Source of the DNA: Candidatus Peribacteria bacterium
GTDB lineage: Bacteria; Patescibacteriota; Gracilibacteria; Absconditabacterales; Absconditicoccaceae
Assembly: GCA_031276875.1 (NCBI GenBank)
Contig: JAISMG010000038.1
Coordinates: 1 to 64,000, forward strand
Length of the DNA: 64,000 bases
Reading direction: 5' to 3'
The notes below the pieces were generated by a model. It worked only from the letters and a program-made list of their open reading frames with translations, was not told the origin of the DNA and ran no database searches. The position numbers were made by a program, and so were the translations under genes. Position 1 is the stretch's first letter; every line of letters starts with the position of its first letter. Below are positions 26,739 through 36,095 of the stretch, one piece after another.

Positions 26739-26767
26739 TTATTATTATGTATAATATTAAATGTCAA
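26739..26767 (-). promoter_or_regulatory. Candidate groEL promoter
   Basis: Minus-strand TTGACA (26762-26767), a 17-nt spacer, then TAATAA (26739-26744), 68 nt upstream of the groEL start. No CIRCE inverted repeat (TTAGCACTC) is visible nearby. Confidence 0.45.
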
Positions 26768-26833
26768 TGAGTAGTTTTCTATTTATTGACTGCAATCCCT
26801 GAAGCAGTTAGAGGGGAAACAAAAATAAATATT

Positions 26834-27022
26834 ATGAATAAAATAATTCTTTATGTGTTTACAGTCTGTGCACCCCTATGTCTTATTCTCACAGGATATT
26901 TCTTGGGAAGGTATCATATTTTTGATACTTTGAAAGAAGCAGTTCTTACTGGAGTCTTTAGCACATTATCAATAGCATTCTTCTATGGAAGAGCTATTGT
27001 ACGAAAGGATATTCAGTACTAG
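26834..27022 (+). CDS. Small hypothetical membrane protein
   Basis: 62 aa with two hydrophobic segments (ILYVFTVCAPLCLILTGYFL and AVLTGVFSTLSIAFFYG) and a basic tail ending on TAG. Followed at once by a terminator hairpin, which supports a real transcript. No family recognised. It is divergent from groEL. Confidence 0.5.
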   Translation: MNKIILYVFTVCAPLCLILTGYFLGRYHIFDTLKEAVLTGVFSTLSIAFFYGRAIVRKDIQY

Positions 27023-27051
27023 ACTAGTAAACACAAGATTTAAGTCTAACT

Positions 27052-27080
27052 AATCCTTGCTTTTAGGCGAGGATTTTTTT
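27052..27080 (+). terminator. Intrinsic terminator
   Basis: AATCCTTGC-TTTTAG-GCGAGGATT followed by a T-run, 30 nt after the small membrane protein gene. Confidence 0.7.
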
Positions 27081-27089
27081 AAGTAACAA

Positions 27090-27120
27090 TTGTGTCTCGC
27101 CCCTTTGGGGCTGTGTTATG
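27090..27120. repeat. Intergenic palindromic element related to the one at 34567
   Basis: Read on the minus strand it contains AGCCCC-AAA-GGGGC followed by GAGACAC, close to the AGCCCC-GAA-GGGGC plus GACAGAAC block inside the transglutaminase-VWA gene. It points to a dispersed palindromic repeat family. Confidence 0.55.
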
Positions 27121-27141
27121 TTAGTTGTTCCTTTTGTTTTT

Positions 27142-27519
27142 TTACAATGTGATTTTTTTTATTGCTCCGTCTGGTTTATCAAATTGTAATGAAGTTGGTG
27201 CATCTTCAGGTTGTGCTTCAATAAGCCTCCACCCATCAACTGTATGGTTCAAGATAACTTCCCAAATTTTCCTATCAATAGTATTGTTTTGTAATCGTTC
27301 TTCCATTTCTAGAACATCATTTTTAACTTTTTCGTTAATTTCAATACTAGAATTTTCGGAATGTTCTTGAGTGTAAAATCTTCTAATAGCTTCTTCATAT
27401 TTACGAAGTTCTGCTGAAGACATATATTCTATTTCTGTTGAAAGTTCTTTTAGTAATAATTCTAATTGATTAGCAGGTGGAGTAGAGATTTCTCTCTCAG
27501 GTATTTTTGGATTTTCCAT
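27142..27519 (-). CDS. Hypothetical protein
   Basis: 125 aa, acidic, helical, no signal peptide and no TGA codon. The C-terminal part (WEVILNHTVDGWRLIEAQPE) is compact; the rest is charged coiled-coil-like. It lies 26 nt downstream of the DinD-like gene on the same strand, so it is probably in its operon. Family not recognised. Confidence 0.6.
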   Translation of the reverse strand: MENPKIPEREISTPPANQLELLLKELSTEIEYMSSAELRKYEEAIRRFYTQEHSENSSIEINEKVKNDVLEMEERLQNNTIDRKIWEVILNHTVDGWRLIEAQPEDAPTSLQFDKPDGAIKKITL

Positions 27520-27545
27520 TGAATAATCATAAGTGAATAAAAGGG

Positions 27546-28427
27546 TTATTTTTTCCTTAGCTTTCTTTTCTGTTTTTGTTGTTTTGAAAGGTTATTTTCT
27601 GGGGAAAGGAGAGGCTTTTTAGCAGCGATTTCAAATTTTTCTTTGGTCTCTCTCACAATTTCTACAGATTGGTCTACACACGCTCCTACTTCGTTAAATC
27701 CTTTTGCATTATTTCCTTCCATAATTTCTTTTGCTCCTGCTTCTGCCATTTGGGTTAATTGGATTTCCATTGCTGTCATATTATCTCTGATATTATCATT
27801 GGGAGCAAGCCCTTTGAGTGTTCTAATGTCTGAAGCATCTATCTCATCACCAAAGATTTTATAGGTTTTATTTGTGATAATAGCATATTCTATGCCATTT
27901 TCAATTCCTCTCATTCGAAGTTCATCCGTAAAGGTATTTCTGGTTGCTATTCCTTGTATTCTCTTTTTTATCCAATCTTCCGTCATTCCTTTATGTTGAT
28001 ACATACGAATAGCTCTGGCTCTCGCTCTTTCAATGCCAAGTTCTGGATTATTTATTTCTTCTAACCTTTCATTTCCAAGCGAGGCAAGTCGTTGTTTGAG
28101 AGGTTCTGCATTGGGAGAGGGGATGGATTGAATGATACGGAGTGCGATTTGGGTATTGGCTGCATCTGATGTATACCTTTTCCCATCTGCTGCCATAAAT
28201 TTCAGTTGGTGACAATTTGTCACCATCTCATTTCATTCCTCTTTCAACCTCTGTTTTAGCTTGTTTCGATATTTTCTCCCATCTACACTTCCCGATAAAA
28301 TCCCAACAATATCTACCACGGAAAAGTATCGCTCATCTTGATGCCATTGTTTTCTAATGCCAGACTGTTCATTAAAGAGTGTAAAGTCAGCATTAGTAGG
28401 GGTGAAAAGACTGGTTTGTTGTTTCAT
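27546..28427 (-). CDS. DinD-like protein with BRO N-terminal domain
   Basis: 293 aa. The BRO-N-type N-terminus (SGIRKQWHQDERYFSVVDIVGILSGS, residues about 22-47) leads to the LKFMAADGKRYTSD strand block. The C-terminal half matches DNA-damage-inducible protein D: RDNMTAMEIQLTQMAEAGAK and NAKGFNEVGACVDQSV. One TGA-Gly lies at 28233-28235. DinD inhibits RecA in E. coli; related proteins occur on mobile elements and in many CPR genomes. SOS control is not visible from the upstream sequence. Confidence 0.8.
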
Positions 28428-28507
28428 TATAAGCTATAAAAGTATTAAAACTTCTTTGCTTATAAACAAACATTACTAAATTTCAAGAGATTTTTTGATA
28501 GCAATGG

Positions 28508-29140
28508 TTACTCTTCCAAAATGTCCACAATCTGCTGTAAAATGTCTTCTACGTTTCCTTTTCCAGTGGTCCCTTTTCCTCCGTTGTAGGCATTGTACAG
28601 AAGCATCATCACATTTCCTCTGGAGGCTACTCCATCTTTGTTCCAGAATTTGCTGATATCCAGCCCAAGTTCCATCGCTCTTTTGTAATAGTTATCTGCT
28701 CGATGGGAAAGTCAGCTTTCAGACTGATAACCATCAATCATTCTTACTACTACTGTAATGCTTTGGGCGTTCGTGAGGTTTTGGCTAGGGTAGATGTAGT
28801 TACCGTTCCCTTTGAGAAATCCATAGCTACAAGCGTCGGTGACATAGGTTTTTAAATCTGACCGTGCAGCATTCAAATCGTAGAATGAGCAGTTATTTCC
28901 ATAGGAATAATTCATATTCCCGTTAACTCTGGCGAATTCTACAAAGAATTTTGCTGCTTCATCTCTTCTCAGCGTATCATATGCCCTAAAAGAGTTTGTG
29001 ATACTAAAGGAAGTGAGGCCTTTGTCATATCCCCATTGAACAGCGTCTTCTAGTACAGCAGCTCCGCAGTAGTGCGGAACAATCCCAAATCCTAGCATTG
29101 TCACCCCTAACATAACGAGGGTTGCATTCAGTTTTTTCAT
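28508..29140 (-). CDS. Secreted SLH-like protein
   Basis: 210 aa with a signal peptide (MKKLNATLVMLGVTMLGFGI ... ending near CGAA). Two S-layer-homology-like units follow: DAVQWGYDKGLTSF ... TLRRDEAAKFFVEFARV, and YVTDACSYGFLKGN ... NLTNAQSITVVVRMIDG. The last 67 residues require TGA (28712-28714) as Gly and contain a third such unit (YYKRAMELGLDIS ... VASRGNVMMLLYNAY). The protein probably sits at the cell surface bound to pyruvylated wall polymer made by the CsaB-like enzyme. Start at 29140 follows the groES stop by 4 nt. Confidence 0.78.
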
Positions 29141-29144
29141 CTGC

Positions 29145-29441
29145 TTATTCTTTAGCAAGTAAAGAGGAGTGTTTGATGACGAGGTATTTCACTTTTTCGT
29201 CGCCTTCTGACACTTCGATTTCGTCAGGAGCGTATTGGGTGAAATACACGGTATCCCCAATTTGTACGTCCATAGGACTTCTTTGTCCTGTTTCGAGGAT
29301 TTTCCCAGCTCCTACAGCAATGACTTTCCCTTTATGGGGTTTCTCTTTGCTGTCTGGGAGAATGATGCCACTTTTTGTGGTGTTCTCTTCCACGAGAGGT
29401 TTAATCAACACGTGGTCTTCTAAAGGTTGTAATGTTGCCAT
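29145..29441 (-). CDS. groS: Co-chaperonin GroES
   Basis: 98 aa. Opens MATLQPLEDHVLIKPLVEE and holds the mobile loop around KSGIILPDSKEKPHKG and the dome GxVxAVG motif as KVIAVGAGK. It caps GroEL. No TGA. It is 2.5 kb from groEL on the same strand, with the DinD-like, hypothetical and SLH genes between. Confidence 0.97.
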   Translation of the reverse strand: MATLQPLEDHVLIKPLVEENTTKSGIILPDSKEKPHKGKVIAVGAGKILETGQRSPMDVQIGDTVYFTQYAPDEIEVSEGDEKVKYLVIKHSSLLAKE

Positions 29442-29677
29442 AGCATAAAAGTATAAAAGATAAAAAGGCTGAACGTAAACGCTTGGTGTATCACAAGAAA
29501 CGCTTACGTGCTATGTTATACGAAAAAAAAAATGAATTGCAAGAAAAAATGATAGGAAAAAATTATATTCCATAAAATGGGTATCAGCTTTTTTTTATCT
29601 TGCTCTGGACATTTACCCTCCAAATCCCTAGTATACAGAAATACTCCCCTTTTTATTCCTTTCAACTTTTGCTTTCT

Positions 29678-30241
29678 ATGAAAAAATCCTTCACCCTCTT
29701 TGAAATGATACTGGTCATCGTTATTGTCGGCATTATCAGTCTAATGATTATGAGATTGACGGGCAGCCAACTCCAAAAACTCCAACGAAAAACTGAAAAA
29801 GACACCCTCCTCACTGCCTACCAAAACCGTTATTCCAAAAATCTGACTTCTTCTCTTTTTCTTGGAACAACATATGCAATGATGCAAATGACCTTTGCGA
29901 CAGGAGCAAATAATATCGCAATCGCCTATTTTACCGGGGAAGAACAGCCCTTTTTCACCGACAGCATTCAAGGAGACTTTCAAATCGAACAAATTATCAC
30001 CAATCCCAATGTTGTTGGGAATGTGCAAACCACAGACACACTCACTCTCACGCTCAAGCCTTATGAAATCCCTTGCACGTTAGAGAACAAAGGAAACAAT
30101 CTTCCGGAAATCATTCTTATTATCAAAATGAAAAAGCAGAAAAAGTATTGCTTTAGTATTTCCCATAAGAGCTGTAGAATGAGAGAAGTCGTATGTACTT
30201 CAAGACGAGACCCAGAATATCTTCCTGATTTCGCAGAATAA
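29678..30241 (+). CDS. Pseudopilin / type IV pilin-like protein 1
   Basis: 187 aa. Prepilin-type N-terminus MKKSFTLFEMILVIVIVGII: a short basic leader, a hydrophobic helix with Glu5 of the mature protein (FEM). The usual Gly before the cleavage site is replaced by Ser (KKS/F), which is unusual. The globular part has a Cys-rich end (CTLENKG, CFSISHKSCRM). First of four genes in an operon for a type IV pilus or competence pseudopilus, linking to ComEC. Confidence 0.8.
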   Translation: MKKSFTLFEMILVIVIVGIISLMIMRLTGSQLQKLQRKTEKDTLLTAYQNRYSKNLTSSLFLGTTYAMMQMTFATGANNIAIAYFTGEEQPFFTDSIQGDFQIEQIITNPNVVGNVQTTDTLTLTLKPYEIPCTLENKGNNLPEIILIIKMKKQKKYCFSISHKSCRMREVVCTSRRDPEYLPDFAE

Positions 30242-30302
30242 CTTGTTTTTGGTGAGAAAATACGTATACCATCATCATCCTCTTTACTTTGTTGCTCCTC
30301 CT

Positions 30303-30938
30303 ATGCGTAAAGCTTTTACTCTCGTAGAAACCTTAATCGTGATTGCTGTCTTTGGGACAGGGATTTTGGCAGTGCTGTATGGTATTACGCAGACCCTTGG
30401 CAATCAAGACAAAATCAAAACGCAAATCACCTCTTCTTTTCTCGCTAGAGAAGGCATAGAACTGATGTATCATCTCAGAGACAGTAATTACCGCAAATCC
30501 TTGCCTCGAAATTGTGTATTTCAACCTTGGAATGGATGAGGAGGTGAGCCAATAAATCCAGAAACGAACCCTTTTTGTCCTAAGTATTTCACATCAGGAA
30601 TGGTACTCACGGTAGCAATGGACCCAGAACAGTATGTGAAAATCACCACAGAAGAACTTTCCCCATCGTTTGAAGAAAATTTCACCAAATTTCAGCTCTC
30701 TTATGCGACAGGAGATATTCCTCCTTTTCAGTATGTACAAAAGAAACAACATGCTGATACTTCCGACGAACAATCGCTCCGATACGCCAGATACCTGCTT
30801 CTCTTACCTGTGTATGAAAATGGAACAGCACTTCCCACCGACCATATTCTCAAAATTGAATCTCACGTCCTCTTTCAGAAAGGTGCACTCACCGGTGAAA
30901 AAGTGATGGAAAGTTTTATCTGAAATTATGAATTCTAA
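30303..30938 (+). CDS. Pseudopilin / type IV pilin-like protein 2
   Basis: 211 aa. Prepilin signal MRKAFTLVETLIVIAVFGTG with Ala at the -1 position instead of Gly, then a hydrophobic helix. The region after residue 78 needs TGA-Gly (WNGGGGEPINPE). The gene ends ATTATGAATTCTAA, one base before the ATG of the next gene. A PilV/GspI-like minor pseudopilin is most likely. Confidence 0.8.
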
Positions 30939-31619
30939 ATGCGTAAAGCCTTTACTCTCGTAGAAACCCTCATCGTCATTATCATTATTGGGATTTTGGC
31001 AGCAGTGCTGATAGAGTCGTATTTGACGATTACCAAAATTGCTTTTAAAATCGAACAGGAAAAAAATCTGTCTGAAGAAGCCCTGATGATTACGCAGATT
31101 TTTCAATCTATTGCCGATACTGCAACGATTGATTATGAGAAATACACAGAAAATAATATCAATCTATCGGGAGAAAACGGATTTGTAAATACGTTGTATT
31201 TGACGGGAGGACAACGAACAGGAGCGAGCATATATTCAACGGGAACGTGTTTATCAGGGAATGCATTTGCAATGCAAAACGGTGTCTATCCTGACGCTTC
31301 CGCAATTATTTTTGCACATTCAGGGTGTCAACTGCTACTCTCTCAAAATGGAACCCATACTCCCCTCCTCGCTACTCAAAAACTCATTCCCTCCAAAGCA
31401 CTCTTTAAAGTCATTCCATTTGATAGTGAAGAACACTATTTCAGTGAAAATTATAAGGGACAAATGCTGATAAATGAAATCGCTAAACCTGCTTTTCGAG
31501 TCTTTCTTCATCTGTATTCGCCTTTTTATCAGCCAGTCGGACAAAATAATATTGCTCAGCCTTTACAACTTTTTTTCAATCTCAATGCCCCACTTCCTTC
31601 GCTCTTTTCTCTGAACTAA
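30939..31619 (+). CDS. Pseudopilin / type IV pilin-like protein 3
   Basis: 226 aa. N-terminus MRKAFTLVETLIVIIIIGIL is nearly identical to that of the preceding gene, so these are recent paralogs in their signal region. The body (FNLNAPLPSLF end, NLSGENGFVNTLYLTGGQR) is distinct. PilW/GspJ-like size. No TGA codon. Confidence 0.8.
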   Translation: MRKAFTLVETLIVIIIIGILAAVLIESYLTITKIAFKIEQEKNLSEEALMITQIFQSIADTATIDYEKYTENNINLSGENGFVNTLYLTGGQRTGASIYSTGTCLSGNAFAMQNGVYPDASAIIFAHSGCQLLLSQNGTHTPLLATQKLIPSKALFKVIPFDSEEHYFSENYKGQMLINEIAKPAFRVFLHLYSPFYQPVGQNNIAQPLQLFFNLNAPLPSLFSLN

Positions 31620-32451
31620 TCCCTCACATTGACGAAAACAAGGGAATATTTCTCTGCTCGTGATTTTTGTGCTGTTGGCTTCGTCGCTGATTGCACTTTT
31701 GGCAATGCACCAAATCAGAAATCTGATGACCTATGGAGCGACCACCTACAATTATTTCAGGGCTCATTATTTGGCGAGAGCGGGACTGGAACTTGCTTTG
31801 ACGGAAACTCACCTTCGCGACGCAGGATTTCAAATGGGAGCTAAACAGGGAATTGCCTCCGGTGATGCTATCGTCTCTGAAAATGTTTGGTCAGAATATG
31901 AAGCATTTGCACCATATTTCACAGTACATATGGAAGCAAGGAAAAAAGAATATCGTAAAGATTTGACACCAGGAGAAAGTATCGTAATTCCGCTTTTTCT
32001 GGACAACAAAGAGTTGGGACATTCTGGATGGTTGACTGGCGTTAAAGCAGAAGAGCTTGAAAAGTACACGCAAAACATTTCTTTAACAAATGAGAAAAAT
32101 GCTGACTTATTTTTTGGGATTTTTGCTTTTTCAGGGGAACAGAGCGATGAAATGGTCGGAATGGTCTCCAAAACTGGAAAAACTTTAGCTACTTTTTTGG
32201 GAGATGGAGAAGTAAAAGCCGTACTCGCAAATACTGCTCTAAGAAAATATTTGACGATTGTAAATCCTACATCTAATCCTACAGTATCCATAACTTTAAC
32301 TGCTACTTCTCAGCCTTTTGCAATAGCTGATACCCATATCAACGTTCAAGCTCATTATGGAGATACCGACGTTGGATTGGAAGCAATCTATACTGAACCC
32401 TTCCCAAATTTCTTACAAGGAGTAATGGGTTCAGAGTCTAGTACACCTTAA
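31585..32451 (+). CDS. PilX/GspK-like pilus assembly protein
   Basis: 288 aa, overlapping the preceding gene by 35 nt in another frame. Read with two TGA-Gly codons, the N-terminus gives RKQGNISLLVIFVLLASSLI, the QxGxxxLLV-type start of PilX, followed by ARAGLELALTETHL, the conserved helix after the membrane anchor. ATG 31585 is the only in-frame start. The C-terminal domain is beta-rich and not further recognised. Confidence 0.72.
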
Positions 32452-32472
32452 TACTCATCGCAATCAATGCTC

Positions 32473-33234
32473 CTATACAGCATTAAACACTACTTCTGCA
32501 CCATATATCTCTCCCATTTTACGAACAACAGTCGCTAACGCATAACGCGGGTCTTGCTGATTGTGATAATACCATTTATGCGGGTCAAATACTACAATCT
32601 TTTTTAAACAAGCATAAGGCTGAAACACTTCCGAATGCGTCACAACAATAGGTCAAACCGTACCTTTTTTGATAGCTCGCCAATGAAGGTCTTTTCTGAG
32701 TTGCGTATCGGTAGATGCCAAATGAAGCACTTCTGGAGAAGATAATAAGTCGGAAGAAAGCGTATTGTACCTCGTCCAATTGTCAGGGAAAATGAACAAA
32801 TGCTGTCCCGCAGGCGACAAAGGGAACTCCCCCACCATTGTCACATCAGATTTTTTTTTCACTTTTACTTTATGCTCTCTCATCAGCAAATCAGTAATCT
32901 CTGTGGAAACAAAGTACCTGATGACGGATTTGTAGCTAGAATACCACCAATACACCATTCGATGAAGAAAAGAAAGAAAATGCTGAGGAAAAAATGCGGG
33001 AATAAGCACGTTGACGGACTGCTCAGGATAAAACTGTGTATAAGTTTCTGCAAAAGCGATTTCCTCGCCCAGATTAAGCAGAATATCATCTGAAGTTTTG
33101 AGTAAATCACCGCTCTGCCCCACAGGAAAGTTAGCTTGAAATACTCTATCCTGTCCTGCAAATTTGGTGAACGAAAAGAGATACATCACAGCACAAAAAT
33201 AGATAAAACGACTGCCACTCCCAGAACTATACAC
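32473..33234 (-). CDS. PriA-like protein lacking helicase motifs
   Basis: 253 aa. The C-terminal 110 residues align by eye with the DEAD-box part of primosomal protein N' (PriA): HLFIFPDNWTRYNTL (for the VLVPEISLT segment), the block KGTVGPIVVTHSEVFQPYA (for GTRSAIFxPF), and VVFDPHKWYYHNQQDPRYAL (for VDEEHDxxYKQxxxPRY). The Walker B DEEH has become DPHK and no Walker A is present, so ATPase activity is unlikely. It ends (TAG) before the second helicase lobe and the zinc modules. The start is GTG 33234; no ATG exists further upstream in frame. One TGA-Gly at 32653-32655. Confidence 0.65.
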
Positions 33235-33348
33235 AAGTCGTTCAAAAGTGCAAGTGGTCGTTGAAAATAAAATTCTAGACAGATTTTTTGCTTTTTTTTC
33301 AATTTTGAGTATACTTACGTTGTCTCTTTATTTTACTTCCAGTATCTT

Positions 33349-36057
33349 ATGCAAGAAAATCCTCTATACCCCAATGAGCGAAAAACATCCCTACAAGCAA
33401 TAAAAGAATATATTTTGTCATTATTGAAAAAAAAGCAATCATTCCACGAAACCACAAAAGAACTAGAAGACACGTTGAATAGTGAAAGTAAAGAAGCATT
33501 ACAACAAAAACAAGAGCAAAACTTTCGAGAAAAAATGAAAAAAAAGCTCTTTGAAAAAGAAAAAGCACAAAATACTTCTAATAAATGATATATATATCCA
33601 GATAATTTAAAATTTCCTCCTGAAGATAGCGATGAATATCTCCCTCAAGATATGGAAGTAGGAGAAACAAACGGAGAAGCAGAACATTTTTGAGAAATTT
33701 ATCCGGTATACCGTGGATACTATCCTATCGGTAAAAAATCCTATTTCGACCCCAAAACAAATCTTTGGTCCAAAAAGAAACAGCTTGTCCCTTTGGAACA
33801 CAAAACCGAAAACGGAAAACAGCTTTTTTCTTATGTTGGCTATGTTCAGTCTGGGATTACCGCTATTCCTTTGCCCGAAACAGCAATGCCCGACACGTTT
33901 TCTCTCGTATATCACGGGAAAGATATGCCACTTTTTCAGAGAGACCAAAATTATTGCATTTATATAACGAGCAAATCAAAACAAATTATCAGTTTTCAAT
34001 TTGCCTTGAAGGAAAAAGATTTTAAACAACCTCCCCTTTCTGCCGATAGTGAAAAAGTCATTTTTTCTTCACTTACCAAAGCAACACAAGACCTCCTCGC
34101 AAGATTACGTGGAACTTCAACAGCTCAACAAATCTGATATACTCTCGCAACCTACATCAATACCGCGAAAAAATATGCAACTACCAAACAGGGAACGCTC
34201 CGAAACCAATCTCACAGCAAAAATTATATTACCAATCTGGATAAATCTCCTATTTTGGAATGTTTTAGTGCAAACAGCCTTTTAGTAGCTCTGTGTAGAG
34301 AACTAGGAATTCCTGCAAGATTGGTGGTAGGACACCTAGTACAATCCGCAAGCAAAGATGGAAAAGCTCATCTCAGTACTAATAATGGACACGCCCGAAC
34401 GGAAATTCGAGATGGAAATCAGCGAATAAGATTTGATGCTACTCCCAAACAAAAAGAAAATGGAGAAAATGCTGGCGAAAACGGGGAAGACCTAGCAGAA
34501 AACCAAGCAAAACCATCTGGAGAATGAGACAAATGAAGCCAATGAAACCAATGAAACCAAAAACCACAAAGCCCCGAAGGGGCGACAGAACATAACCCAG
34601 GGCAACGCCCTGGGGACACAGAGAATTCCGAACACTCTGAGAACTCCGAACACTCCGAGAACTCTGAACACTCCGAGAACTCTGAACACTCCGAGAACTC
34701 TGAACACTCTGAGAACTCCGAACACTCCGAGAACTCTGAACACTCTGAGAACTCTGAACACTCCGAGAACTCCGAACACTCTGAAAAGGCTGAACAGTTC
34801 GAAAAGTCCACTCCTAAAAGTCCTGATGAAATGCTCGACGAATTCATCCAAAAAGCCAAAGAAGATTCCCTCACCAAACAAGGAGAACAACTCAAAAAAG
34901 CACTAGAACAATTAGAACAAGCTGACACCAAAGAACAGATGAGAGAAATTCTGGATAATGCACAGCTGAACGACTTTGCAAAAGAACTCCTAGATGAACT
35001 CGGAAATAAAGGCATCCTAGAACAAGAAAAAGAAGCATTAAAAAACATAGAAGATGAAAAGGAACTGGAAGAGAAACTCAAAGATTCCCTTCTCGACCCA
35101 GAATACAAAAAGAAACTGGAAGCATACGCAGACATCATCAGAAAAAATATTGAGGAGCAAAAAAAGAAACTAAAAACCGAAATGGAAAGATTTTGATTTA
35201 AAGAACAAGAACTGACTCTCTATAAAAAATATAAAGAATTGGAAAAAGAAGTCCGACCAGAAGTAAAAAAACAGGTTGCAGAACTCCAAAAAATTCTCCC
35301 ACCAAATTATATCTTCCAGAGAGATGAAGAAAATAGGTATCATAGCGGTTCTAAACTTGATAGAAATAAACTGGTAAACTGGAAACTAGAAGGAAATACC
35401 AAACTCTTTCAGAGGTCAGAAATCAAAGAAGAACTCCAAGAAATCAATATGTTTGAAACCATCATCATTGACCGTTCTGGGAGTATGGGAAGCTTTAGTG
35501 ATACTACTTCTCCCTTTTATCAATCTATCAAAGCAGCCATCACCAGAGCTAAAGTTTTGGAACAGTTCAAAGTCCAGATGAGTATTGTGGTGTTTGATGA
35601 TAGTATTGACGAAGTAATGCAATTTGGAGAAACCTTTTCGGAACGTAAAACCCATATTCCTTCCAAACTGATGAGAGCAGCCACCACGAGAAGCGGAGGG
35701 AATAGTCAAGAACCTATCAGCTTTGTGTATACCAATATGAAAAAAAAGCTGAAAGAAAGCTGATGAAAATCATTTGGAAATATTTCCTTCATCGGAGATG
35801 GCGACCTGTATAATTTTAACCAAGTCCCTCCACTCAAAGCAATGATTAACGAACTGAAAAAACAAGGAATGGGTATCACTGCATATTATATCAATCAAAG
35901 TAAAGAAAAAATGCCATTGATAGAATATTACTTTTGATCTCCAGATGAAGGAACTACCATCTACGCAAAAGATAGTCCCGATTTATCACAGAAAATCATC
36001 AATAACCACAGGTCAAAACTATCTTTACTTATCAAAAAATACCTCAAACAACAATAA
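33349..36057 (+). CDS. Transglutaminase-like plus VWA domain protein
   Basis: 902 aa, running through about ten TGA-Gly codons. Order: a charged N-terminal coiled coil (1-80); a beta-rich part; a transglutaminase-like domain with Cys in ILECFSANSLLVALC, His in NNGHART and Asp in RFDATP (about 300-370); a low-complexity linker with a palindrome-derived stretch and nine ENSEHS repeats (425-478); a coiled coil (490-620); and a VWA domain with the MIDAS motif DRSGSMGS (about 705) and VVFDD. The downstream MoxR-type ATPase completes an AAA-VWA pair; MoxR/VWA sets assist assembly or metal insertion of client complexes. Probably cytoplasmic; no signal peptide. Confidence 0.82.
34567..34619 (+). repeat. 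In-frame palindromic element in the transglutaminase-VWA gene
   Basis: Two hairpins: GCCCC-GAA-GGGGC (34571-34583) and CCCAGGGC-AAC-GCCCTGGG (34596-34614). Translated as QSPEGATEHNPGQRPGDT between the transglutaminase domain and the ENSEHS repeats. It has the same two-hairpin layout as the leuS inserts and partial sequence identity with 27090-27120. Confidence 0.75.
34621..34782 (+). repeat. Nine tandem 18-bp repeats (ENSEHS)
   Basis: Nine copies of an 18-bp unit encoding Glu-Asn-Ser-Glu-His-Ser. Units differ only at synonymous TCC/TCT positions plus one AAT/AAC, so copy number probably changes by slippage or recombination while the peptide is held constant. It forms a flexible acidic linker. 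Confidence 0.95.
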
Positions 36058-36095
36058 AAAATAATCTACTTTTTATCACTTACCTATACCACACT

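Noticed and set aside
34621-34782. CRISPR array
   Set aside because: The 18-bp repeats are directly tandem with no spacers and encode a regular peptide.
34419-35138. Antisense frame rich in Ser-Glu-Cys-Phe repeats
   Set aside because: Produced by the 18-bp ENSEHS repeats read backwards. The sense frame has domain-level support on both sides.
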